20,432 nucleotides of DNA from a virus. The stretch is from positions 1 to 20,432 of the IMG/VR virus record IMGVR_UViG_3300031977_000404, one strand, 5' to 3'. The translations under genes and the position numbers were made by a program. Shown here piece by piece: positions 9,701 through 15,917 of this stretch (positions within the stretch are counted from its first letter, which is position 1; each line of letters opens with the position of its first letter). The notes beneath the pieces were generated by a model, which did not search any database, had not been told where the DNA came from, and worked only from the letters and a program-made list of their open reading frames with translations.

Positions 9701-10023
9701 CGTTGAAAAATAACGTACTTATGCCTTCGTCAGCAGAGATTGAAGAAATGATTGTAAACCCTATGCAATGGATGACAGATTACAAGATAGGTCAGACGTT
9801 TAGACTACCGTGGAGTTCAAGTAATACTTCTTTTAACTTCTCAAAAGGAGATGGCTCTTCAGGTAGTTCTACTCAAATATGGCTTATGGGTGACGGTACT
9901 AATGACTCGTTTAATAATAACATCCGCAATCAAGCACAACCCGCAGATAACTCCAACGGAAGATTAGACTTTGTTGGAATGCAGTCTTCCGACATTGAGA
10001 CTGTTAGTATTAGCGGATTATAA
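6712..10023 (+). CDS. Large tail adhesin with Ig-like and LamG-like domains (1103 aa)
   Basis: This is the largest protein in the window, likely a host-recognition fibre or adhesin. The N-terminal 180 or so residues (VTRNEAGNCITFIGS...PVYWNSCLSAQIN) look like a virion-anchor module. Around residues 487-580 is a putative Ig/cadherin-like domain of the He_PIG type, with TYSLTNIPAGLAFNSTTGYL and QGTAP. Residues about 827-1003 look like a concanavalin A/LamG-type lectin domain (YFGWGRDGALNEF...NWYGIYIAHNG...GSFTIGGRG...FHGKVASMVV). The last 90 residues (STQIWLMGDGTNDSFNNNIR and a terminal SISGL) form a conserved-looking C-terminal tail that I recall in other phage adhesins. It starts in a TAATG overlap. 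Lectin domains fit sugar binding on the host surface; the ligand is unknown. Confidence 0.85.
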   Translation: MAIRVTRNEAGNCITFIGSTNPVYWNSCLSAQINEDNDNNIDVINDIRSVEEGTTVYEFYSIPYTSFQDKDGNDFDSPSAAADYITLNANVVSNTGTFAFSQLDLLDAQRDSTNTTVLFSNGDIHAVNSLVASANDSGTIDVKTVRGNKSIYTDIRHYNVSVNDGAVTGFNTVSACVDRLNEVLSGSAIGSDTGTTITSTTTTSSSATFTVYGDRITETGSGATLGYTSTREQGNFDTSNGIYSNQTISEAGEYFEFSQDQGDWSAGQGIYVGLFDETTYDVADLDVDVAGNAVKSMLYLRLKNSPFLFADSSDNGYGKVVESGFNNSPQTKETFRLGLDQDRRGYIAYEKTDGTFEVIGRTATAVATGTDLRMIAIMPLANELNGIRNATVNEEVLGASFTWYYIESPDGEYTYPLFDNQSDAESVDELYGTASSGSGFATQHTWIDELPSINTWYKPNTYGAVDANSAPTPPAGITYNEISTGDDAEYVPSQFNQSVTVDEGATVNLQIVPLGDVATYSLTNIPAGLAFNSTTGYLQGTAPDVSGDTTSNPTDVYSITVTKANDYGSSVGTLTFTVNNLTAPATPISGFTHISGSATLVDSDTLDNGSAVSVDDTVQDGYRFKMTDSYVTTNILPALQASGDKVFVGFASNLSSGWGTIGNGDFTNGFRFEYVSSSQVKVARLVNGAENSAVTHAYSSNLGYDFYLSNDGGVLEANYNLSSANKDTEATAANGGSWTYTSTYDTVVTESKTIVIAAVDTQVDISTSGISEHALPAASTSATAWTRAIDFSGGNERMQQVNPDTNRNAIYMGGTSVTVSAPTTSGYTVGKPWATAIVFSSDKNSSNQHIWNLGEGAGSTDDNIYLRTDATGKLYFGWGRDGALNEFLIHPANTGTGWTLTAGNWYGIYIAHNGTRLSGTDATAANLAAAFDIRLMGSSDSFTSGSGTNLSTSSDWVSTGGRMDRQFQAGTVGSFTIGGRGTNRNFHGKVASMVVTTLKNNVLMPSSAEIEEMIVNPMQWMTDYKIGQTFRLPWSSSNTSFNFSKGDGSSGSSTQIWLMGDGTNDSFNNNIRNQAQPADNSNGRLDFVGMQSSDIETVSISGL

Positions 10024-10038
10024 TAACGTAATTTTTCG

Positions 10039-10046
10039 TACCTTTG
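10039..10046 (+). promoter_or_regulatory. Promoter element (TACCTTTG) immediately before a start codon
   Basis: TACCTTTG followed by CA and preceded by ATTTTTCG sits between the adhesin stop (10023) and the ATG at 10051. Only four bases separate the element from the ATG, so a transcript starting at the usual short distance would have almost no leader. Confidence 0.7.
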
Positions 10047-10050
10047 CATT

Positions 10051-10419
10051 ATGGCGTTGAAAGCAAATTTAGATATAGCACAAAGACTTGACATCACCTG
10101 CAGAAAGGGCGATACGTTCGAGTTGGTAATTACAATCAAGGATTCTACAGGTGCAGGATTGAACTTAGACGAGTATGTCGATTTCAATCTTGATGTACGT
10201 CCTACCGATGAGGATACAGGTACTCCTGTACTTGAGTTTTTAATGGCGGACTTTAGCGGAACACCCGAGGGAGTATTGACAGCGACAAAGTCCTACACGG
10301 ATATGGCTGCTGTAGAGTCGGGTACTTTTGTGTATGACCTTCAGGCTACCGACGGCAATAGCGTTAGAACAACTTGGTTCTACGGACTTTTTACAATTAT
10401 TGACGACGTAACTCTCTAA
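10051..10419 (+). CDS. Small appendage/baseplate-type structural protein (122 aa)
   Basis: The protein reads RLDITCRKGDTFELVITIKD then GLNLDEYVDFNLDVRPTDED, and ends SVRTTWFYGLFTIIDDVTL. This resembles the BppU-like N-terminal beta-sandwich seen in many phage baseplate and tail-tip proteins (an ITxRxGDTFxLxxTxKD segment followed by a DLTGYxxxxxVR-like strand); the resemblance is from memory. The ATG at 10051 is the only plausible start, since the next Met is about 65 residues in. It may be translated from a leaderless mRNA because the promoter element ends four bases upstream. The next gene starts seven bases after its stop. It is likely a connector for the fibres encoded next door. Confidence 0.8.
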   Translation: MALKANLDIAQRLDITCRKGDTFELVITIKDSTGAGLNLDEYVDFNLDVRPTDEDTGTPVLEFLMADFSGTPEGVLTATKSYTDMAAVESGTFVYDLQATDGNSVRTTWFYGLFTIIDDVTL

Positions 10420-10426
10420 TAGTCAG

Positions 10427-10792
10427 ATGGCTATAACTGCTAACATAACTGTACCCTCAAAAGGTAACAGCGTTTCCGTAACGCAACCTACTCAGTCTAT
10501 TTCTGTATCTCAGAACTCTCCGAGTCAGATTTCTATTGTTGACCGTCAGTCTATTGTAGGTGTAGCCGCAGCATCAGACAAGCATTTTACCGCTACTATT
10601 AACGTTAACGATTGGACTGCAAACGGTAGCGAGTGGGAAACTACTATTACGCACAACCTAAAGAAAAAGCCTTCTGTAACTATCGTAGACTCATTTAATC
10701 AGACTCAGTACCCTGATGTCGAATATATTGACGATGACAGTGTAAAACTAATTGTACGCGGTCAATTCTCAGGGAAGGCTTACTTCAACTAA
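10427..10792 (+). CDS. Small fibre-associated structural protein (121 aa)
   Basis: The first 50 residues are Ser/Gln/Val-rich (SVTQPTQSISVSQNSPSQIS), followed by a compact beta domain: WETTITHNLKKKPSVTIVDS, then YPDVEYIDDDSVKLIV and FSGKAYFN at the end. This C-terminal pattern (THNL-x-KKPxVxVVD...V-x-YID-x-xxVxxxF-x-x-FSGKAYxN) recurs in phage tail-fibre proteins in my memory, and the last 75 residues of the neighbouring 701-aa fibre have the same kind of end (FSLTHNFGTRMVMAEVVDF). It is likely a trimer-forming tip or a short fibre. It shares the 10039 promoter with the preceding gene. Confidence 0.78.
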   Translation: MAITANITVPSKGNSVSVTQPTQSISVSQNSPSQISIVDRQSIVGVAAASDKHFTATINVNDWTANGSEWETTITHNLKKKPSVTIVDSFNQTQYPDVEYIDDDSVKLIVRGQFSGKAYFN

Positions 10793-10798
10793 TTTTCT

Positions 10799-10806
10799 TA
10801 TCTTTG
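10799..10806 (+). promoter_or_regulatory. Promoter element (TATCTTTG) upstream of the 701-aa fibre
   Basis: TATCTTTGCA preceded by ATTTTCT starts seven bases after the stop of the 121-aa gene. The leader to the ATG at 10838 is about 25 bases and A/T-rich. No TTG is seen at the -33 position. Confidence 0.68.
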
Positions 10807-10837
10807 CAGATAGTTATATAACATAAACTTTTTGCAA

Positions 10838-12937
10838 ATGAAATTCTTAAACAATCTTGACTTGCAAAGCAATGAGTTGCAGAACGCTGTAATTCATAAC
10901 TATGCAGGTAACCCCGACGGAAACCTTAGTGGTACGGAAGGTCAGATTGTCTACTCAACTACGCTTGACGCTCTATTCTACAATGATGGTGCTGCTGCAA
11001 CGAGTTGGGAGCAATTGGCTACAGGTACTTCTGCGGTTGCATCCGTAACGGCGGGTGATTCATCTATCGTTGTTGGCGGTACAGCGACTAACCCAACTAT
11101 CGCTCACGCAGACACTTCGTCTGTTTCTGACCTTACTGCCTCGTCTCGTACTTACGTAGACGGTATCACATTCGATACTTATGGGCACGTACAAACTATT
11201 AGCACATCTACTGAAACTGTAACTAACACGGATACTACTTATTCTGTTAGTGTTGGTGCGGGTGCTGCAAACTCATCTACTATTGTCTTGACCGCAGGTG
11301 GCTCAGGCTCAGGTACTGACAGTATCGAAATCGCGGGTGGCTCTAACGTTACTATTAGCGAATCAGGTGACGTAATTACAATCGCTGCTTCTGATAGCAA
11401 CGACATTGATTATGTAAACGCAGCATCTTTTGCAAGTGGTACTCTTAACCTTACAGGTGTTGGTAACGCAGGTGCAAGTGTGTCATTAGATGGTCGCTAC
11501 TTATTGATTGGCGACGAGGACGCAGGTTTTAAAACTATTGCTGTTTCAGGTCAAACAAGTGTAGTTGCAGATGCTACTGATGATACATTGACGTTTGCTG
11601 CAGGAAGTAATATGACAATTACTACTAATGCAACTACTGATACAATTACATTTACCGCTAATGACAGCAATGATATTGACTACATTAGTGGTGCTACATT
11701 TACTTCAGGAACGCTAAATCTAACGGGTGTTGGTAATGCAGGTGCTTCTGTTTCTTTGGATGGTCGCTACCTTCAGTCTGAGTCTGATACTCTTGACAGC
11801 GTAACAGGTCGTGGTGCTACTACTACTAACGCGGTTACAGTTGGTGATTTGACTGTAAACGGTGACTTGACCGTTTCGGGTAACCACATTGTAACTCTCG
11901 CTGAAGAGGTTCGTGTAGAAGATAGTCTATTCGTTCTTAACCACGGATTCACAGGAACTCCATCTGAAGATGCAGGTCTATTAGTGGAGCGCGGAACTTC
12001 TACTAATGTAGCGATGATTTGGGACGAGTCTGCTGACGAGTTCGTATTTGGTACAACTGTTGAAGCAGGTGCTGACAATGAGTTGACTCTTGCGGGTACT
12101 GCTGCTGTTCGTACAGGCGCTCTTGAAGTTGACGGAACTCTTCAATTGGATTCTGTTGTCAACGCAGGTGTCGATACAGACAAGTTCCTTGTATTGGATG
12201 CTACAGGTAATGTAGATTTCCGTACAGGTGCTGAGGTTCTTTCTGACATTGGCGCAGGAACAGGTGCTATGGATGAGTTCAATGTTTCTGACGGAACTAA
12301 CTCTACTGCAATTACCAATGGAGATACAATTACAGTTACAGGCTCAGGTCTTATCTCTGTAGCGGAAAGCGCAGGAACATTGACAATTAGCACTACTGCT
12401 AACAACTACGCTCACCCAACTCAGACTGCAATCAACGCTTCAGGAACAGGCGCAACAGTTGTTGATGGTGTTACCGTTAATACCTTGGGTCACACTACCG
12501 CAGTATCTACTCGTACTGTAACTCTTGCTGACCTTGGCTACACGGGTGCTACTGATGCAAACAACTATGTTCTACCAAACGCGACTACAACTGTTGTAGG
12601 TGGTGTTGAACTCGCTACTACGTCAGAGGCTTCGGCAGGAACAAGCAGTTCTCTTGTTGTTACCCCCGAGGGTGTTGAACGATTCCGTGCTGACCGTGAA
12701 GCAGTATTTACTATTTCAGGTGATGCTACAACTACCTCGTTTAGTTTAACTCACAACTTTGGTACACGAATGGTTATGGCTGAAGTTGTTGATTTCGGTA
12801 ATAACGGTACAGGCGCTACTTACGAGACTGTTTACGCAGATGTAGAGAGAGATGGTGACAACACAATCACAATTGCTTTTGGGTCTGCTCCATCTGCAAC
12901 TCAGGATTACAAAGTTATGTTGCGCGTTATTGCATAA
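10838..12937 (+). CDS. Tail fibre with duplicated internal module (about 699 aa)
   Basis: Thr/Ser/Gly/Asp-rich, Cys-free and beta-rich throughout, this is a long trimeric-fibre type protein. I take ATG 10838 (MKFLNNLDLQ) as the start instead of the in-frame TTG six bases before, because the downstream fibre starts the same way (MKFLKNIEVG). The module SGTLNLTGVGNAGASVSLDG appears twice, encoded at about 11,390-11,508 and 11,662-11,780, and a relative of it (TVNLDGRYL) is in the next fibre. Segments of the type FDTYGHVQTIST and VNTLGHTTAVSTRTVTLADL are usual in phage fibres. The C-terminus (FSLTHNFGTRMVMAEVVDF to KVMLRVIA) looks like a small tip domain. No S74 chaperone domain is present. A terminator follows. 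Confidence 0.85.
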   Translation: MKFLNNLDLQSNELQNAVIHNYAGNPDGNLSGTEGQIVYSTTLDALFYNDGAAATSWEQLATGTSAVASVTAGDSSIVVGGTATNPTIAHADTSSVSDLTASSRTYVDGITFDTYGHVQTISTSTETVTNTDTTYSVSVGAGAANSSTIVLTAGGSGSGTDSIEIAGGSNVTISESGDVITIAASDSNDIDYVNAASFASGTLNLTGVGNAGASVSLDGRYLLIGDEDAGFKTIAVSGQTSVVADATDDTLTFAAGSNMTITTNATTDTITFTANDSNDIDYISGATFTSGTLNLTGVGNAGASVSLDGRYLQSESDTLDSVTGRGATTTNAVTVGDLTVNGDLTVSGNHIVTLAEEVRVEDSLFVLNHGFTGTPSEDAGLLVERGTSTNVAMIWDESADEFVFGTTVEAGADNELTLAGTAAVRTGALEVDGTLQLDSVVNAGVDTDKFLVLDATGNVDFRTGAEVLSDIGAGTGAMDEFNVSDGTNSTAITNGDTITVTGSGLISVAESAGTLTISTTANNYAHPTQTAINASGTGATVVDGVTVNTLGHTTAVSTRTVTLADLGYTGATDANNYVLPNATTTVVGGVELATTSEASAGTSSSLVVTPEGVERFRADREAVFTISGDATTTSFSLTHNFGTRMVMAEVVDFGNNGTGATYETVYADVERDGDNTITIAFGSAPSATQDYKVMLRVIA

Positions 12938-12964
12938 TAAATAACTTGTTTACTATACATAGAG

Positions 12965-12994
12965 GGCGGTGCTTGTGCATCGCCTTCTTTTTTT
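12965..12994 (+). terminator. Intrinsic terminator after the 701-aa fibre
   Basis: GGCGGTGC pairs with GCATCGCC (one G-U pair) around a TTGT loop and is followed by TTCTTTTTTT. It ends the 10838 transcription unit. The loop TTG is 20 bases before a TATATTTG promoter element, so terminator and promoter overlap. Confidence 0.85.
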
Positions 12995-12995
12995 G

Positions 12996-13003
12996 TATAT
13001 TTG
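12996..13003 (+). promoter_or_regulatory. Promoter element (TATATTTG) fused to the terminator
   Basis: TATATTTGCAG lies 18 bases before the ATG at 13022. A TTG at 12973-12975, inside the terminator loop, gives a 20-base spacing, which matches the Bacteroidetes -33/-7 arrangement. Confidence 0.75.
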
Positions 13004-13021
13004 CAGTACAATTAGATATCT

Positions 13022-14245
13022 ATGAAATTCCTAAAAAACATCGAGGTTGGGTCTTCCCCTAACTTTACACTACCGTTATCTGACGGCTCTGCTAATCAGA
13101 TTCTACAGACTAATGGCTCAGGTACTGTAACTTGGGTAGACCTACCTTCAGGTACTACAGATACAAACGACTATGTAACCGCGGCTGCGTTTAACACCAC
13201 AACAGGTGTCGTAACCTTAACGGTTCAGAATCAGACTGCGGTAACCGTAAACCTTGATGGTAGATATCTAACAGCGCACCCTAACATTACAGCGGCATCA
13301 AGTGTAAACAACTCAGGCAATACATATATACAGGACGTAACATTGGACAGTAATGGTCACGTTACAGGTCTTACTTCTGCGGCTGTTACCTACCCGTTTA
13401 GCGAGTTTAATGTCGCTGACGGCTTTGGTACAAGTAATGCTGTTGCTGACGGCGGAACAGTTACAATTGCAGGGTCTAATGGTATTTATGTTTCAAACAA
13501 CGGTGCGGGTGAATTTGACATTCAATTAAAGCACTTAGGGCTTCAAAGTCTTGCAGACCCTAACGCTGATAGAATCGCATTTTGGGATGACTCGGCAGGT
13601 GCATTCGCTTGGCTTACAGCGGGTAGCAACCTTACGATTACAGGAACTACAATTAACGCAACAAACACAAATACTACCTACACAGCAGGTGCAGGACTCG
13701 ACTTAACGGGTACGGTATTTTCTTTGGAGTCTGACCTTCGCGGAGACGTTACCTATGTAGGTAGCAGTGCAAACGACTACATTCAGTTTGATGCGGGTTC
13801 AGGTACTCGTATGGACTTTTTTGTTAACGGCGCTATTGCAGGTGCATTCCGTAATGACGGCGCACCTGAGTTACATTGCGATGGAGATATTATTGCATAT
13901 TCTTCTACTATATCTGATGCGCGTCTAAAAGAGGACGTAGAAACTATTGAAAACGCTTCTGAAAAGGTTTCTCAACTCAGGGGGGTAGAGTACACTTGGA
14001 GCAAGGGAAGCCGTAAGGGGCAGCGTGAGATAGGTTTAATTGCACAAGAGGTTGAGTCTGTAGTGCCTTCAATTGTCCGCGAAAAGGAACTTATATTGGT
14101 AGGTGGTTTAGATGATAGTTCTACATCATATAAAACCGTAGATTACGAAAAACTAATTGCACTACTTATTGAGTCTAACAAAGAACAACAGGACATTATT
14201 GCTCAGTTAGAGGAAAGGGTAATCGACTTAGAAAACAGACTATAA
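13022..14245 (+). CDS. Tail fibre with C-terminal S74 intramolecular chaperone
   Basis: This 407-aa protein has a fibre-like beta-rich body (residues 1-295, with NLDGRYLTAHPNI and DSNGHVTGLTS segments) and a C-terminal intramolecular chaperone domain of the endosialidase/Peptidase_S74 family (residues 298-407). Visible there are S298 and K303 in SDARLKEDV, which match the Ser-Lys autoproteolysis dyad; GVEYTW; REIGLIAQEVESVVP; and YKTVDYEKLIALLIESNKEQ leading into a terminal coiled coil. Family knowledge: the domain drives trimerisation of the fibre and then cuts itself off. The dyad being intact suggests that cleavage happens here just before S298. The N-terminus MKFLKNIEVG matches that of the preceding fibre. 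The stop overlaps the next ATG as TAATG. Confidence 0.92.
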   Translation: MKFLKNIEVGSSPNFTLPLSDGSANQILQTNGSGTVTWVDLPSGTTDTNDYVTAAAFNTTTGVVTLTVQNQTAVTVNLDGRYLTAHPNITAASSVNNSGNTYIQDVTLDSNGHVTGLTSAAVTYPFSEFNVADGFGTSNAVADGGTVTIAGSNGIYVSNNGAGEFDIQLKHLGLQSLADPNADRIAFWDDSAGAFAWLTAGSNLTITGTTINATNTNTTYTAGAGLDLTGTVFSLESDLRGDVTYVGSSANDYIQFDAGSGTRMDFFVNGAIAGAFRNDGAPELHCDGDIIAYSSTISDARLKEDVETIENASEKVSQLRGVEYTWSKGSRKGQREIGLIAQEVESVVPSIVREKELILVGGLDDSSTSYKTVDYEKLIALLIESNKEQQDIIAQLEERVIDLENRL

Positions 14246-15213
14246 TGGCTCTACAATCGTCAGGTCAAATAAAAGTTTCTGAGATACAATCAGAAATAGG
14301 GCAGACCGCCTCTTCCACGTTTAGTTTTGCAAACGCGGTTGCAGGAACGTATGCTACAATAAACACAGCGTCTGCTTTGTATCCAAATAACACCGAACCC
14401 CATCAAATTAGCGAATGGTATGGATACGACCATAGCGCATCATCTTACACTAACTCTCATCACTTGAGTTACGTTAGGGGTAATGCGTTAAAAAAATCTG
14501 CATTTACATCTCCATTTAATTTGAGTTCAAGTCAAGACCTAACTATATCCATGTGGGTTAGACAAGATGCTACAGCAGCAGCACAACAAAACCAAATTCT
14601 TTGGGATATGTCTACCAACAATACCACTTCAACAGATAGGTTTTTCTTGCAATACGATAAAAACGGTAACAGGTTTGTTATACGTTTTAGAACTAACTCT
14701 GTTAACTTTACTCTTAACTACGAAATAGAGGCAAACAACTCTTCTATGGGGTTGGGTACAAGCGCCTCTACACTTTGGTCAAGCACAAATAGAGGTAACG
14801 TAAACTCCGATGGATTCTGTTTGCTTACTGTTGTGTACGATGCCTCTCAGTCTACACCTGCAAATGCTTTTACATTTTATTGGAATGCAACAGAGGTAAC
14901 GTCGCCTTCAGGCGCAGGTTCGGGAGCAAGAACAACAAGAGCGGTAAATTATATTACCTTGGGTAACAACAACCACAATCCGACTACAACTGCGGGTGGA
15001 TTTGTTGGAGATATAGATGAGGTTAAGATATTTACTTCTGCTTTGTCTGCCTCTAACGTTTCTGCTTTGTACAACTCAGGAACAGTAGCGGACTCTGCAA
15101 ATTCGTTTAGCACAGGATTGGCTACTGAATTTACATTTGATTCTGATACAGCAGACTCTGCGGGTCTTTTCCCTGCGGTTTCTACAAACAGTGCCACAAG
15201 AACAGCATATTAA
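14245..15213 (+). CDS. LamG/concanavalin A-like tail protein (322 aa)
   Basis: The N-terminus (SSGQIKVSEIQSEIGQ, then PHQISEWYGYDHSAS) is a motif that I recognise at the start of many phage virion proteins and is probably an anchoring segment. Residues about 73-285 form a LamG-type jelly roll: FNLSSSQDLTISMWVRQD, ILWDMS, RFFLQYDKNGNRFVIRFR, LLTVVYDAS, NYITLGNNN, and FVGDIDEVKIFTSALSASNV, the last being the classic D-E-V-x-I-x-x-x-A-L-S end of LamG_3 domains. The C-terminus (FTFDSDTADSAGLFP) often follows such domains. Such proteins usually bind glycans. It is coupled by TAATG to the S74 fibre gene, so it is likely part of the same host-recognition apparatus. Confidence 0.87.
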   Translation: MALQSSGQIKVSEIQSEIGQTASSTFSFANAVAGTYATINTASALYPNNTEPHQISEWYGYDHSASSYTNSHHLSYVRGNALKKSAFTSPFNLSSSQDLTISMWVRQDATAAAQQNQILWDMSTNNTTSTDRFFLQYDKNGNRFVIRFRTNSVNFTLNYEIEANNSSMGLGTSASTLWSSTNRGNVNSDGFCLLTVVYDASQSTPANAFTFYWNATEVTSPSGAGSGARTTRAVNYITLGNNNHNPTTTAGGFVGDIDEVKIFTSALSASNVSALYNSGTVADSANSFSTGLATEFTFDSDTADSAGLFPAVSTNSATRTAY

Positions 15214-15224
15214 CTTGTTTTTTA

Positions 15225-15243
15225 AATATACCTTCGGTATATT
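15225..15243. other. Perfect 8-bp inverted repeat in the leader of the 86-aa gene
   Basis: AATATACC and GGTATATT are perfectly complementary around a TTC triloop. A T-run (TTTTTT) precedes rather than follows it, so it is not a typical + strand terminator. It could be an operator, an mRNA 5' structure or a processing site. Confidence 0.6.
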
Positions 15244-15273
15244 AGTTACATAGCATTAAAATTTAATTTAGTT

Positions 15274-15534
15274 ATGGCTAAAGCAAAAAAACTAACAAAG
15301 AAGGAACACGAAAGTCTTGTAAAGGCTATCGAATCATTGCGTACTAATGAGGGTAGATTCAACTCTCTTGCGCGTCAGTTGGCTGAGGCTCAGTTTCAGT
15401 TTAGCGAGGCTAATAGTTTGTTGAAGAATGTGCAATCGGAACTTTCTGCATTGCAGTCTACACTTATGGAAAAGTACGGTAACGTTAACATTAACGTAGA
15501 GACAGGTGAACTAATTGAACCTGATAAAGAATAA
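15274..15534 (+). CDS. Small coiled-coil protein (86 aa)
   Basis: Residues 1-70 are predicted to form one long helix with Lys-rich start (KAKKLTKKEH) and a heptad-like core (LARQLAEAQFQFSEANSLLK then VQSELSALQSTLMEKYG). The C-terminus GNVNINVETGELIEPDK is a short tail that I recall from other phage small coiled-coil proteins with unknown function. It has no membrane segment. The start ATG follows an A/T-rich leader containing the 15225-15243 hairpin. A long 3' region with a stem and a terminator follows. Likely roles are a scaffold or chaperone-like assembly factor, but there is no direct evidence. Confidence 0.8.
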   Translation: MAKAKKLTKKEHESLVKAIESLRTNEGRFNSLARQLAEAQFQFSEANSLLKNVQSELSALQSTLMEKYGNVNINVETGELIEPDKE

Positions 15535-15573
15535 TCTAAGTGGATTTTGTGGTTAGTGGTTTTTACACTTAGA
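15535..15573 (+). other. Stem-loop in the 3' UTR of the 86-aa gene
   Basis: TCTAAGTG (15535-15542) pairs perfectly with CACTTAGA (15566-15573). The 23-base loop is G/T-rich with two copies of GTGGTT (15549-15554 and 15556-15561). It lies directly after the stop codon and just before the terminator. Confidence 0.6.
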
Positions 15574-15578
15574 ATACG

Positions 15579-15610
15579 AAGGGGGGCTTTGCTCCCCTTT
15601 TCTTTTTTTT
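15579..15610 (+). terminator. Strong intrinsic terminator
   Basis: AAGGGGGGC pairs with GCTCCCCTT (one G-U pair) around a TTT loop, followed by a 13-base tract that is nearly all T. A TTTG at 15588-15591 in the loop is 22 bases from the following TATCTTTG, so it may double as a -33 box. Confidence 0.9.
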
Positions 15611-15613
15611 ATG

Positions 15614-15621
15614 TATCTTTG
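15614..15621 (+). promoter_or_regulatory. Promoter element (TATCTTTG) immediately before a start codon
   Basis: TATCTTTGCA lies right after the terminator T-tract; the ATG at 15627 is only five bases past the element. This predicts a leaderless or nearly leaderless transcript for the basic-protein operon. Confidence 0.75.
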
Positions 15622-15626
15622 CATCT

Positions 15627-15917
15627 ATGGACAACAGAATAAAAAACCTACTCAAGAAACATAGATTAGCGGGGGTAAACAAACCTAAGCGTACACCTCA
15701 GCACCCTAAAAAGTCACACATCGTTTTGGCTAAGGAGGGCAGCACGACAAAACTAATCCGTTTCGGTGAGCAAGGAGCGTCTACAGCAGGTAAGCCTAAA
15801 GCAGGTGAGTCTGACAGAATGAAAAAGAAACGTGCATCGTTCAAAGCGCGTCACAGAAGAAATATCGCAAAAGGTAAACTATCTGCGGCGTATTGGGCTA
15901 ATAAAGTAAAGTGGTAA
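15627..15917 (+). CDS. Small, very basic phage protein (96 aa)
   Basis: First gene of an operon of small basic proteins. Lys/Arg make up a large share of the chain, with few acidic residues. Segments of note: KSHIVLAKEGSTTKLIRFGE, then a Gly/Lys linker TAGKPKAGES, then MKKKRASFKARHRRNIAKGK and SAAYWANKVKW at the C-terminus. I recognise the SFKARH-NIAKGK-SAAYWANKVKW ending from small uncharacterised proteins in many phages and other DNA viruses; no function is known to me. Nucleic acid binding is a reasonable inference from charge alone. Its start is five bases after a promoter element. Its stop overlaps the next ATG as TAATG. Confidence 0.82.
   Translation: MDNRIKNLLKKHRLAGVNKPKRTPQHPKKSHIVLAKEGSTTKLIRFGEQGASTAGKPKAGESDRMKKKRASFKARHRRNIAKGKLSAAYWANKVKW

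Noticed and set aside
10832-10837. TTG start for the 701-aa fibre
   Set aside because: ATG 10838 gives MKFLNN, matching MKFLKN at the start of the paralogous fibre.
14245-15213. Diversity-generating retroelement target
   Set aside because: No reverse transcriptase, template repeat or C-type lectin variable region is seen; the domain is LamG-type.
15229-15236. TACCTTCG as a promoter before the 86-aa gene
   Set aside because: It misses one base of TAnnTTTG and is buried in the hairpin; the gene can be read from the 12996 promoter.
15911-15916. GTG start for the membrane coiled-coil protein
   Set aside because: ATG 15917 forms the TAATG junction used throughout the operon.
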